The translations under genes and the position numbers were made by a program. The notes beneath the pieces are model-generated. The model had not been told where the DNA came from, did no database searches, and saw nothing but the letters and a program-made list of their open reading frames with translations. Positions 36,683-44,643 of a stretch of DNA of 64,000 nucleotides are shown piece after piece. Source of the DNA: Neptunomonas marina (GTDB taxonomy: Bacteria; Pseudomonadota; Gammaproteobacteria; Pseudomonadales; Balneatricaceae); NCBI RefSeq assembly GCF_004005935.1, contig NZ_SACQ01000009.1:1-64000 (forward strand). Direction: 5' to 3'. Numbering within the stretch: position 1 is the stretch's first letter; each line of letters opens with the position of its first letter.

Positions 36683-37399
36683 ATGATTATTAAAGGTGGT
36701 ATCAATATTTGCGGCGTGCCGATGGGTGTGATTTCGCTGGAGTCCTACTTTCCAAAGCCCGATGGCCATATCAAACACCCGGCAAGCTTTGATTTTCCGG
36801 TGATGTATAAAACGGTTCAAGGCGCAACGATCGACCGCTTGATTCGTGAGCGTGATCCTGCACTTCTACAGCCCTTTATTGAAGCGGCACAGGAACTTGA
36901 GCGTGAAGGCGTTAAAGCGATCACCGGAAGCTGCGGGTTCTTGGCGCTCCATCAAAAAGCGTTGGCCGATGCCGTCGATATCCCGGTCTTTATCTCTAGT
37001 CTGATTCAAGTGCCGTTGGTTTCGCGGATGCTAAAGTCCGAGCAAAAAGTCGGTGTTGTGGTGGCGAACTCCGACGCGTTGACGGCTGATCATCTATCGG
37101 GCGTGGGCATTCAGGATGAGCCTATCGTTGTTGCGGGTATGCAGGCGCAGCGTCAATTTGCTGAGGTTATTCTGCGCGGTGATAGTGTGGATCTGGATAT
37201 GGATATCTTTGAAGCTGAGTTGACGAGTGTGGTAGAAACGATGCTGAACGAAAATCCAGAGGTGGGTGCTATCGTTCTTGAATGTACTGACCTGTCCCAC
37301 TTTGCACCGCGCCTGCAAGCTAAGTTTGGCTTACCCATCTTTGATTTAAGCAGCCTAACGCGCATGGTTGCGGCGACCGTCGAGCGCCAAATCGCATAA
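36683..37399 (+). CDS. Aspartate/glutamate/hydantoin racemase-family protein
   Basis: The 238-residue protein has the two family cysteines in the right settings, Cys84 in ITGSCGFLAL and Cys201 in VLECTDLSHF. These act as acid and base on either side of the substrate. The family includes Asp, Glu and hydantoin racemases and maleate isomerases. Here it sits at the end of an operon with a D-amino-acid oxidoreductase, so converting an imported L- (or D-) amino acid to the form oxidised by the DadA-like enzyme is likely. A strong terminator follows. Confidence 0.85.
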   Translation: MIIKGGINICGVPMGVISLESYFPKPDGHIKHPASFDFPVMYKTVQGATIDRLIRERDPALLQPFIEAAQELEREGVKAITGSCGFLALHQKALADAVDIPVFISSLIQVPLVSRMLKSEQKVGVVVANSDALTADHLSGVGIQDEPIVVAGMQAQRQFAEVILRGDSVDLDMDIFEAELTSVVETMLNENPEVGAIVLECTDLSHFAPRLQAKFGLPIFDLSSLTRMVAATVERQIA

Positions 37400-37449
37400 G
37401 GTTTTCTCTCTTCTCAATGTGTTGGAGCGTCTGAACAGCGCTTCCTTTG

Positions 37450-37491
37450 GGTGAGTATCACGTTGAAACAGCCGTGATACTCACCGTTTTT
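37450..37491 (+). terminator. Terminator after the racemase gene
   Basis: GGTGAGTATCACG and CGTGATACTCACC form a perfect 13-bp stem followed by GTTTTT, about 50 bases after the stop. Confidence 0.93.
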
Positions 37492-38100
37492 ATCGCTTGC
37501 TCTCGATTCTCCTTTCTTTTCAATACACGCCAATAGCGTTGGTTTGTAGCAGTGCTATCAAGAAACCGTGAGATAAGGAGGTTACTAATGCGGTGCAGTT
37601 AGCTGCTCAGTAACAGCACAGGGCGCATCGACGATCCTTTTGCTGTTGTGAAAAGCGCCGTGGCGGCTGTGACTGGCTAGCACGTTGAGTCGAGGAGTGA
37701 GCTGGGCACGTTAAATGACGCCCGAAAAGACGACTGATGCGCTCAAATGTTTGTTGTACCTCAATGGTAACTATAATGATTGGTGTTAGGTTAACGTATT
37801 TGAACCCCTCCAATGCGTTTTATAAGGCGATCATTGGCGCAATAGCGCACTGATGAGAGGTTGTTAAGCGCAAATTTTTAGTTGGGCTTAGCGAACTTGT
37901 CAGTAAATAGTCATGGTTGGCAGCCATAACTATAGCTTCGGTATCCTGTTGTTCGCTAAGCTATTTCGATGGTTTGTCAAGGTTGAGCTTGTTGGTTTTT
38001 TACAGTATTTTTTACTCATCAATGAAACATTTTTATGTTTGTTTGATGTGTCTTTACTGATATGTAGCGTTTTCTTCGATCTTTTGGGGACGTTACAGTT
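37492..38100. other. Intergenic stretch without a recognisable gene
   Basis: About 600 bases between the racemase terminator and the nhaA leader hold no frame with a convincing start, codon use or family resemblance. A plus-strand frame at 37913-38155 is hydrophobic but has no SD and runs into the nhaA leader, so I leave it out. The nhaA promoter should lie near the right end. Confidence 0.5.
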
Positions 38101-38115
38101 TAAAGCGTATCCAGC

Positions 38116-38220
38116 AACGGGCACGGGAGACGAGCGGCAAAAAGACGACGAGTGAGTAGCAGCTAGGGCTGCTTGACGAAATCCAGTTGTAAATACGAAC
38201 TGACCTCTAACTGTTGGGAT
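38116..38220 (+). promoter_or_regulatory. Structured nhaA leader, candidate nhaA-I-type riboswitch
   Basis: Just before nhaA there is a purine-rich block with two GACGAG repeats. The hairpin AGCAGC-TAGG-GCTGCT (38158-38173) follows, then TTGACGAAATCC. Further on, CAGTT (38184-38188) can pair with either of two AACTG copies, at 38198 or at 38209. The second pairing extends so that ATCC meets the GGAT of the ribosome-binding site (38217-38220). This mutually exclusive folding is what an expression platform needs. Known nhaA-I RNAs, reported as lithium-responsive riboswitches, occur in this position. Assignment to that class is from memory of the motif. Confidence 0.5.
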
Positions 38221-38224
38221 AACA

Positions 38225-39418
38225 ATGCACCAAAATCAGAACTCTTATATCAATACGTTTTTCAAGATGGAGTCCGCGGGCGGCATTCTGCTGTTTTTCG
38301 CAGCTGTATTGGCGATGTTGCTTGCTAACTCTGCTTTGGAACCTATCTATCAACTTGTCTTATCAACACCAGTGGAAGTGCGCGTTGGCGCGCTTGATAT
38401 CGATAAACCACTCTTGTTGTGGATTAACGATGGTTTGATGGCGGTTTTCTTCTTTCTTGTCGGACTTGAGTTAAAACGTGAGCTGGCAGAAGGTGAGTTA
38501 TCGGACCGACGCAATGTTATTTTGCCGGGTATCGGCGCTGTTGGCGGGATGGCGGTTCCAGCCCTCATCTATGCGTTCTTTAACTATGATGATCCTGAAG
38601 CGATCAATGGCTGGGCAATTCCAGCGGCAACAGATATCGCATTTGCACTGGGTGTTTTGACACTGCTTGGCTCGCGTGTGCCTACGTCTATCAAGATCTT
38701 TCTAACATCGTTGGCGATCTTTGATGATATTGGCGCGATTATCATTATTGCGATCTTCTATACCTCGCAGATCTCATTTACAGCGTTGGTGGTTGTGGCT
38801 TGCTGTATACCGCCACTATTCCTACTAAACCGCTTCAATGTTGTTTCAAAAAGCCCATATATGCTGATCGGTATCATCATGTGGATTGCAACACTGAAAT
38901 CTGGTGTGCACGCAACGCTGGCGGGTGTCGTACTTGCGATGTTTATTCCGATGCGCTGTAAAGCCGATCCAGATTACTCACCGGTGCGTGGCCTAGAGCA
39001 CGACTTACACTCCGTTGTTGCTTTCTTCATCCTGCCGGTATTTGCTTTCGCGAATGCAGGTTTAAACCTTAAAGGTATTACGACGGAGCAGCTATTCCAT
39101 GGCGTGCCGGTCGGTATTGCACTCGGTCTCTTTATCGGTAAACAGCTTGGCATCTTTGGCTTCTGCTGGTTGTTTATCAAGATGGGTGTTGCCAGCTTGC
39201 CAAGAGGCATGACGTGGATAGGGCTCTATGGTACGGCGGCGCTCTGTGGCATTGGCTTCACCATGAGCCTTTTTATCGGCTCACTGGCCTTTGGCGATGT
39301 GGCTGATAGGATGTTCGATGAACGCTTAGGTATTATTTTTGGTTCTCTCTGTTCCGGTATTGTGGGTTATCTGATCCTCAATGCGAGCCTTAAAAAGAAC
39401 CCCGACGCCGAAGCATAA
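38225..39418 (+). CDS. nhaA: Na+/H+ antiporter NhaA
   Basis: NhaA expels sodium or lithium in exchange for protons and keeps cytoplasmic pH steady under salt or alkaline stress. The 397-residue protein has the paired aspartates of the ion site in [15 protein letters not shown], the unwound-helix segment [13 protein letters not shown], and [15 protein letters not shown] near the end. Length is normal. It is monocistronic, with a structured leader upstream and a strong terminator downstream. Confidence 0.97.
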   Translation: MHQNQNSYINTFFKMESAGGILLFFAAVLAMLLANSALEPIYQLVLSTPVEVRVGALDIDKPLLLWINDGLMAVFFFLVGLELKRELAEGELSDRRNVILPGIGAVGGMAVPALIYAFFNYDDPEAINGWAIPAATDIAFALGVLTLLGSRVPTSIKIFLTSLAIFDDIGAIIIIAIFYTSQISFTALVVVACCIPPLFLLNRFNVVSKSPYMLIGIIMWIATLKSGVHATLAGVVLAMFIPMRCKADPDYSPVRGLEHDLHSVVAFFILPVFAFANAGLNLKGITTEQLFHGVPVGIALGLFIGKQLGIFGFCWLFIKMGVASLPRGMTWIGLYGTAALCGIGFTMSLFIGSLAFGDVADRMFDERLGIIFGSLCSGIVGYLILNASLKKNPDAEA

Positions 39419-39432
39419 TTTTAAAACCTCTG

Positions 39433-39461
39433 AAAAGCCCAGCCTAGTGCTGGGCTTTTTT
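39433..39461 (+). terminator. Terminator after nhaA
   Basis: AAAAGCCCAGC and GCTGGGCTTTT form an 11-bp stem with a 5-base loop and a T-tract. It insulates nhaA from the ECF-controlled operon that begins about 70 bases later. Confidence 0.93.
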
Positions 39462-39481
39462 GTGGGCCTTTCACGCAGACC

Positions 39482-39508
39482 TGATCTACCTCCTGTTTTA
39501 TCTCGTAA
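39482..39508 (+). promoter_or_regulatory. ECF (RpoE/ChrR-type) promoter of the DUF2878 operon
   Basis: TGATCT (39482-39487), 16 bases, then CGTAA (39504-39508). It is identical in motif and spacing to the three promoters at 48101, 48155 and 52385. It lies 20 bases before the ATG at 39529, directly after the nhaA terminator. Confidence 0.85.
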
Positions 39509-39528
39509 CAGATTAAAAGGAGAAAAAT

Positions 39529-40050
39529 ATGGGTTGGTCAGAGCGGTTTTGGGTGAATGCTATCGGTTTTCAGGCCGTTTGGTGGGGCTCGATATTACTA
39601 GGCGATACTGCCGCATTTGCCGTTCTTGCTTTACTTGCGCTGCATTTTGCCTGTCACTCGCAACCTATGGTTGAAGCCAGAGTTGTTATCGCATCCGGTG
39701 TGGTAGGTTTCAGCGTTGACTCATTTCTCACTATAGCCGGCGTTTTCACCTTTCCCTCGTTATTACTTTCATTACCTCCTATATGGTTACTTTTTTTATG
39801 GTTTGCGTTCAGCGCGACACTGCGTAACAGCCTAAGTGTATTGCGCAAGTATCGGGTTTTAGCGAGCGTACTGGGCGCTGTCGCTGGCGCTTCTACTTAC
39901 ATTGCCGCAGCCAAGCTCGGCGCTGTTGAACTCAGTTTTGGCTATCTTGCCACCTTCCTGTTGCTCTTGCCCGTCTGGGCAGTGCTGTTCCCCTGTCTAC
40001 TCATTCTCACTGAAAAACTGGAGGAGAGTTATGTTTCGCATCACCACTAG
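39529..40050 (+). CDS. DUF2878 membrane protein
   Basis: The 173-residue protein has about five membrane segments. It begins ERFWVNAIGFQAVWWGSILLGD and contains VDSFLTIAGVF and AGASTYIAAAKLG, matching DUF2878. AAAAGGAG lies eight bases before the ATG. It is the first gene of an operon under an ECF promoter, and its end overlaps the next gene by 20 bases. DUF2878 genes recur in clusters with Cfa-like and chalcone-isomerase-like proteins. A role in membrane lipid modification is inferred only from that company. Confidence 0.88.
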   Translation: MGWSERFWVNAIGFQAVWWGSILLGDTAAFAVLALLALHFACHSQPMVEARVVIASGVVGFSVDSFLTIAGVFTFPSLLLSLPPIWLLFLWFAFSATLRNSLSVLRKYRVLASVLGAVAGASTYIAAAKLGAVELSFGYLATFLLLLPVWAVLFPCLLILTEKLEESYVSHHH

Positions 40051-40558
40051 ATGGCTGCTAAGCATCAGCCTAATGTTTGCCTTTGCTGTGCCGCTGCAAG
40101 CTGCACAGCTCACTCAACCAAGCTTTAAGGAGTCTTGGCAAGATGTTGGCGAAGCGCACCTTAAAGTGTTCTGGTTTGACGTTTACAACGCGGTGTTAAG
40201 AACCCCGACGGGGCGCTTTGATGGCTACGATGCGCCTTTACAGCTCTGTCTTGATTATCAGCGCAAGATTCGCAAAAAAATGCTGCTCGATGAAACGCGT
40301 AAACACCTAAATCCTTTAGCGACGCAAGCGAAAGTTGAGCGCTGGATGCTAGAGCTGCAGCAGATGTGGCCCAGTGTGAAAGAGGGTGACCAAATAGCTT
40401 TTCAAATTGATGAGCAAGGTAAAGGCCACTTTTTCTTCAATCAAACATGGATCGGTACGATGAAAGATCCGGAGTTTTCGCCTGCTTTTGTCAAAATTTG
40501 GCTAGGCCGATCAAGTATGTTTCCGGAACTTGCAGAAAAACTGAGAGGGGGCCAATAG
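40031..40558 (+). CDS. Exported chalcone-isomerase-like protein
   Basis: The 175-residue protein has a signal peptide (cleavage near PLQA-AQ). The mature domain has VGEAHLKVFWFDVYNAVL and LCLDYQRKIRKKMLLDET, then an ending WLGRSSMFPELAEKL, as in bacterial chalcone-isomerase-like proteins. Members of this fold bind fatty acids. A periplasmic lipid-binding role would suit the operon, but is not shown. GGAGGAGAG precedes ATG 40031, inside the end of the DUF2878 gene, so translation is coupled. Confidence 0.85.
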   Translation: MFRITTRWLLSISLMFAFAVPLQAAQLTQPSFKESWQDVGEAHLKVFWFDVYNAVLRTPTGRFDGYDAPLQLCLDYQRKIRKKMLLDETRKHLNPLATQAKVERWMLELQQMWPSVKEGDQIAFQIDEQGKGHFFFNQTWIGTMKDPEFSPAFVKIWLGRSSMFPELAEKLRGGQ

Positions 40559-40567
40559 GTGGTGTGG

Positions 40568-41122
40568 ATGCAGCGAATAATGGTTCTAGCGACGCTATTT
40601 CTAGTCGCCGGTTGTGCCGCAACGGTAGATGACTATGCCGAGAAAACGCCAAAGTTAGAGCTGCCAACGTTCTTCTCGGGTGAGCTTGTAGCACATGGTA
40701 TGGTGCAAGATCGCAGCGATAACGTGTTGCGGCACTTCAGCGCATCCATTCGTGGTGAATGGCAGGGCAATCAAGGTATTTTGGACGAGCAGTTTATTTT
40801 TGATGACGGCGAAGAGCAGCATCGCTGCTGGCGGCTAACCAAAGAGGGCGATAGCTATACTGGCACGGCAGGGGATGTTATTGGCACCGCCGCGGGGCGT
40901 ACGGTCGGAAATGCACTGAACTGGCAGTATCAGTTATTAGTGCCTGTGGATGGCACGGAGTGGACGCTAAACATCAACGATTGGATGTACTTGATCGATG
41001 AGAACAACTTACTCAACCGTGCGACGATGTCGAAATTTGGCTTAGAAGTGGGGCAGATTACTTTGTCTATCCGTAAGGTCGGTGAGACGGGTGGACCACG
41101 CACGCCAGAGTGCAGCTTGTGA
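40568..41122 (+). CDS. DUF3833 lipoprotein
   Basis: The product of about 184 residues has a lipobox (FLVAGC). The DUF3833 domain has FSGELVAHGMVQDRSDNVLRHF, LDEQFIFDDGEEQHRCWRL and a final MSKFGLEVGQITLSIRK. ATG 40568 follows AGGTGG; GTG 40559 just after the previous stop is an alternative. A second, non-lipidated DUF3833 gene at 52445 has its own ECF promoter of the same type. The function is unknown. Lipocalin-like binding is conceivable from the beta-rich pattern. Confidence 0.85.
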   Translation: MQRIMVLATLFLVAGCAATVDDYAEKTPKLELPTFFSGELVAHGMVQDRSDNVLRHFSASIRGEWQGNQGILDEQFIFDDGEEQHRCWRLTKEGDSYTGTAGDVIGTAAGRTVGNALNWQYQLLVPVDGTEWTLNINDWMYLIDENNLLNRATMSKFGLEVGQITLSIRKVGETGGPRTPECSL

Positions 41123-41895
41123 GTATTGCGCGTTGGCCGCGCGCTTGGGTAACGGGCGCTGGGCGTGGTATCGGGGCTGCACTGGCAGAGGCGTTAGCAC
41201 GCGATGGTGTGATCGTCTATGCCTCTGCTCGAAACCGTGAAGAGCTCGACGCGCTTGCGGAACGCTGCAGTACGCTGGCAGGGAGTATTGTGCCCATGCC
41301 ACTGGATATTACCCAGAAATCAGATATCGAAGCGGCTCTGAATGGCTTTGATAAGGAGGGCTGGCCAGAGCTGGTGGTACTGAACGCTGGAACGTATCAG
41401 CCGTTTTCCGCACAAGCGTTCGATGAGGAGAGCTTTCAGCGGCAGATTGATGTCAATGTAAACGGTACGATGCGCTGCTTAGCACCTGTATTGCAACGGT
41501 TTACATCACAAGACCATGGGCATATTGCTGTTATGGCATCGGTTGCTGGGTATCGGGGCTTGCCCACCGCTTCAGCGTATGGCGCCAGTAAAGCAGCATT
41601 GATCAACATGTGTGAATCGCTGCGGCTTGATCTTCGAGGCACAGGGGTTAAGTTACAACTGATCAATCCAGGGTTTGTAAGAACACCGCTAACGGACAAG
41701 AATACGCATGACATGCCTGCATTATTGGAACCAGAGGATGCCGCAGACCGTATTGTCAGAGGTTTATCTGGCGACGGGTTTGAAATTACCTTTCCAAAAC
41801 GATTCACCTACTGGCTAAAACTCTTTCGTATCCTGCCATATCGTTGGTATTTTGCTCTCGTCGGCCGGGCGACCAAATCGGGCCGTTCATCGTAA
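41119..41895 (+). CDS. Short-chain dehydrogenase/reductase
   Basis: The 258-residue SDR protein has the nucleotide motif TGAGRGIG, NAG in LVVLNAGTY, and the catalytic Tyr-Lys pair in AYGASKAAL. GTG 41119 overlaps the previous stop by four bases (GTGA); a longer start at 41110 is possible. The C-terminal part with FPKRFTYWLKLFRILP is membrane-seeking, as in SDRs that act on lipids. It belongs to the ECF-controlled operon. The substrate is unknown. Confidence 0.88.
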   Translation: MSIARWPRAWVTGAGRGIGAALAEALARDGVIVYASARNREELDALAERCSTLAGSIVPMPLDITQKSDIEAALNGFDKEGWPELVVLNAGTYQPFSAQAFDEESFQRQIDVNVNGTMRCLAPVLQRFTSQDHGHIAVMASVAGYRGLPTASAYGASKAALINMCESLRLDLRGTGVKLQLINPGFVRTPLTDKNTHDMPALLEPEDAADRIVRGLSGDGFEITFPKRFTYWLKLFRILPYRWYFALVGRATKSGRSS

Positions 41896-41908
41896 ACAAG
41901 GGGTCATC

Positions 41909-42337
41909 ATGACAGCAGTACAGCATTGGGCAGCACACTATAGCGGTATCCTTGAAACGCTAGCGCCTGCTCAGCTTGATAAACTCGCGGCCGCGACAGC
42001 GGAAGATATTGAGTTCCAAGATCCGTTTAACCATACCACCACGCAAGCCGACTTCTTAGCGGTCATGGCGGATATGTTTGAGCGTCTCGACTGGGTTAGA
42101 TTTGATGTGCATAGTCAGCAGCAGAACGGCCAAGAGGCGTTTATCACGTGGACATTTTCCGCCGCGAGTGGAAAAACCGGTGAGTTTAGTGTGGCGGGAA
42201 GCAGCTACCTGACGGCCAACAGCGATGGCTTGGTCACTCTACACCGTGACTATTGGGATGCGTCGGAGCTGATGCAGATGTTGCCACTGCTCGGCGCTGT
42301 GATCCGCAAAGTTCGGCGTAAAATGGGACATGGCTAG
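41909..42337 (+). CDS. NTF2/SnoaL-like protein
   Basis: The 142-residue protein has the cone-shaped NTF2-like pattern: YSGILETLAPAQLDKLAAATAEDIEFQDPFN early, and SYLTANSDGLVTLHRDYWDASELM late. Such proteins act as small isomerases, hydrolases or binding proteins. It is the last gene of the DUF2878 operon (13-base gap), and its partners suggest a fatty-acid-derived ligand. Confidence 0.83.
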   Translation: MTAVQHWAAHYSGILETLAPAQLDKLAAATAEDIEFQDPFNHTTTQADFLAVMADMFERLDWVRFDVHSQQQNGQEAFITWTFSAASGKTGEFSVAGSSYLTANSDGLVTLHRDYWDASELMQMLPLLGAVIRKVRRKMGHG

Positions 42338-42352
42338 CGCCCCAATAACCAT

Positions 42353-42937
42353 TCAGCCTGTCGGCTTGTGACCGCTTATTCCATTCAATAACCCAATAAG
42401 GAGTTGTTGCTCCGCTTCTTTGGGCGAAAGGGCGTGTGTGCTGATCAGCCACGAGGCGCTGTAAAGCATGCTATCTAACATGGCGACGATCCATTGCGGC
42501 TGCAGTTGCTCAGACAGCACGCCGTTGCGTTGCCCCGCGGTTATCCAGCGCTCCAGTGCCGCCATCTGCTGCTCGTAAAGCGCGCATACCTCAGCGTCTA
42601 ATTCAATATCTGTCCACATCATCTGTAGAAAATGAAACCGGTCAGCCAGCGGGAGCAGTGCGCTGACTAACTGCTCGATAGCGGACGTTTCGCGCAGCTC
42701 GCAGCGCAGCCGTTTGGCAGTGGCTTGCTCAACTATCTCTAGGGACTCAATTGCAATCGCCGCTAGAAGGTTCTCGCGGGTGGGGAAGTGTCTATACAGC
42801 GTGGCGCGTCCTACACCGGCTTGATTGGCGATTTCACTTAATGATGCATGGGGGTTATGTAAAAGCACCTGAAAGCTAGCATCCAGAAGAGCGCGGTTAG
42901 ATCGTTTGATGCGTCGGTCGGTCACGATGATCTCCAT
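42353..42937 (-). CDS. TetR-family transcriptional repressor
   Basis: The 194-residue protein has a TetR HTH at about 15-60 (SLSEIANQAGVGRATLYRHFPTRENLL) and a helical ligand-binding C-terminal domain. It is divergent from the Rieske oxygenase gene. A 9-bp inverted repeat in the space between them is a likely operator, so it probably represses both itself and the oxygenase. Confidence 0.9.
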   Translation of the reverse strand: MEIIVTDRRIKRSNRALLDASFQVLLHNPHASLSEIANQAGVGRATLYRHFPTRENLLAAIAIESLEIVEQATAKRLRCELRETSAIEQLVSALLPLADRFHFLQMMWTDIELDAEVCALYEQQMAALERWITAGQRNGVLSEQLQPQWIVAMLDSMLYSASWLISTHALSPKEAEQQLLIGLLNGISGHKPTG

Positions 42938-42952
42938 TTAATGAGACGCTAT

Positions 42953-42983
42953 TGTATCATAAAGTTTTGGTTGATATGATACA
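42953..42983. promoter_or_regulatory. Candidate TetR operator
   Basis: TGTATCATA (42953-42961) and TATGATACA (42975-42983) are perfect complements separated by 13 bases, midway between the divergent tetR and Rieske starts. Confidence 0.65.
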
Positions 42984-43014
42984 TCTGTGTTTCATAAATA
43001 GTGAGTGGTTTAGC

Positions 43015-44175
43015 ATGAGTGATTTAATTGAGCTTTATGAAGAGCGTGCAAAGCAGCCGATGGAAACAGCACTAAGCTTGCCGTTCGCCGTTTATAGAGA
43101 CGAAGCAATAGCCGCTTTGGAAGCGCAGAAGATATTTCATCAACAATGGGTGTTTGTCTGTGCCGTTGACTTGTTGAAAGAGGTGGGTAGTTACTACGCC
43201 TTTACGTTAGCGGGTGAGTCGATTGCAGTTGTGCATGGAAAAGACGGCCACATTCGGGCGATGTCCAATAACTGTAGCCACCGCGGTACTCCGCTTCTCG
43301 AGACCGGATTTGGGCGTATCGAGCGAAATATCGTGTGCCCTTACCATGCATGGACTTACGCAGATGACGGTGCACTGAAAGGAGCGCCTTTTGATAATGG
43401 CTGTGTGAACAAGCACCTTCACGCATTACCTAAATATGCGCTAACCGAGTGGATGGGCTTATTATTCATTAACTTGAGCGATGCGCCTGAAGATCTCGCT
43501 GCGAATTTTAACCGGATTAATCCCTATCTTGCTAACTACCCGCTTGACCAGTTCAAACATGCCTATGTGGGTGTGTCAGAGCGTTGGAATAGTAACTGGA
43601 AGCTGGCTGTTGAGAACGGTATCGAAAGCTACCATCTTTTTATGGTGCACCGAGAGACGCTGGAAGTGAATACGCCTAGTAAGAAAGCTTACTATGTCGC
43701 TGGGGGCGCTGATTGGAGTATCACCGGTGGTGAGATCGTTACACCGCGCGGAGCGTTAGCTCAATTGTTCTCTGGAAGTTTGCCAGAGTGCGCGAATCAC
43801 TACTTACTGATCTACTTGCCACCCGGCTTTATCGGTATTTTAACTTATGAGTCCTTTGATTGGATCGCTATCACACCGGACGGTGCAGAGCACTGCTTGG
43901 TGCAAAGTGGTGGGCTTACCGCTCACAAAATCAGTACTGAAGATGTGGCAAAGGACAGCTTCACCAACGCATTTTTAAGTGAAGATAAAGCAATTTGCGA
44001 GCGGGTACAGGCGGGCATGGGTTCAACGCATCACAGTGGCGGCAAGCTACTTGAAGTGGAGCGGATTGTTGTGGATTTCCATCAATACCTCGCGAAATGC
44101 CTATTTAATCACTCCGCAGCGGCTATTCACGAAACCGATGCTGCGCAGCTGTTCCGTGGCGAGCTTGCGGAGTGA
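43015..44175 (+). CDS. Rieske non-heme iron oxygenase, alpha subunit type
   Basis: The 386-residue protein has a Rieske [2Fe-2S] site, Cys87-x-His89 and Cys108-x2-His111 (CSHRGTPL, CPYHAWTY). The mononuclear iron site lies in ENGIESYHLFMVH with His207 and His212. Such enzymes hydroxylate or demethylate small molecules and need a separate reductase, which is not encoded nearby. ATG 43015 starts the typical N-terminus; the longer frame from 42952 runs over the operator. The substrate is unknown; it belongs to the broad group with aromatic-ring and betaine-type oxygenases. Confidence 0.88.
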   Translation: MSDLIELYEERAKQPMETALSLPFAVYRDEAIAALEAQKIFHQQWVFVCAVDLLKEVGSYYAFTLAGESIAVVHGKDGHIRAMSNNCSHRGTPLLETGFGRIERNIVCPYHAWTYADDGALKGAPFDNGCVNKHLHALPKYALTEWMGLLFINLSDAPEDLAANFNRINPYLANYPLDQFKHAYVGVSERWNSNWKLAVENGIESYHLFMVHRETLEVNTPSKKAYYVAGGADWSITGGEIVTPRGALAQLFSGSLPECANHYLLIYLPPGFIGILTYESFDWIAITPDGAEHCLVQSGGLTAHKISTEDVAKDSFTNAFLSEDKAICERVQAGMGSTHHSGGKLLEVERIVVDFHQYLAKCLFNHSAAAIHETDAAQLFRGELAE

Positions 44176-44224
44176 GTGGTTATCACTGTATCGAACCGAC
44201 TGAAATGTGACCAAGAGATCGACC

Positions 44225-44578
44225 ATGAAAAACCGTAACCCCTCGAGTGTGAAAGTGTCGAATCCTGTGGCGGCTGGGAGTAGCCGCCAAGCTCAACGTG
44301 CCAGTGGCGCTCAACCTTGGCCTTGGCGCACGCTGCTTGGTGTCGGCATGATTCTCGCTGAGCTTTGGTTCAACACCGGTATTATCTGGGGGCTATTTAT
44401 GTTGCTGTGGGCTGTTATGGGCGTGTTATCGGGGCAAACTTATATCTTCGAACCCCTTATTAAAGAGGAGTATCCGGTATTATTTTGGTGTGTCATCACA
44501 CTCTGGTTTGTGATTGCGGGGCTGCTTTTTATAAGCAACCCCTATATCTACGGCCTAATTTCGAGTGCAATGAAGTAG
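44225..44578 (+). CDS. Small membrane protein of unknown function
   Basis: The 117-residue protein has a charged, Ser-rich N-terminal tail and two hydrophobic segments (TLLGVGMILAELWFNTGIIWGLFML and VLFWCVITLWFVIAGLLFI). It follows the Rieske gene by about 50 bases and is probably in the same transcript. I recognise no family. GTG 44207 is an alternative start. Confidence 0.65.
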   Translation: MKNRNPSSVKVSNPVAAGSSRQAQRASGAQPWPWRTLLGVGMILAELWFNTGIIWGLFMLLWAVMGVLSGQTYIFEPLIKEEYPVLFWCVITLWFVIAGLLFISNPYIYGLISSAMK

Positions 44579-44601
44579 ACAAAAAAGGCGGGTTGGTAAA
44601 T

Positions 44602-44631
44602 AAAAAAGCGCGTTGTTGCACGCGCTTTTTT
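44602..44631. terminator. Bidirectional terminator
   Basis: AAAAAAGCGCGT and ACGCGCTTTTTT pair across a 6-base loop between converging genes, with T-tracts on both strands. Confidence 0.93.
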
Positions 44632-44643
44632 CATTTCTAAACC

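Noticed and set aside
37913-38155. Hydrophobic 80-residue frame before nhaA
   Set aside because: No ribosome-binding site, weak codon pattern, and it overlaps the structured nhaA leader.
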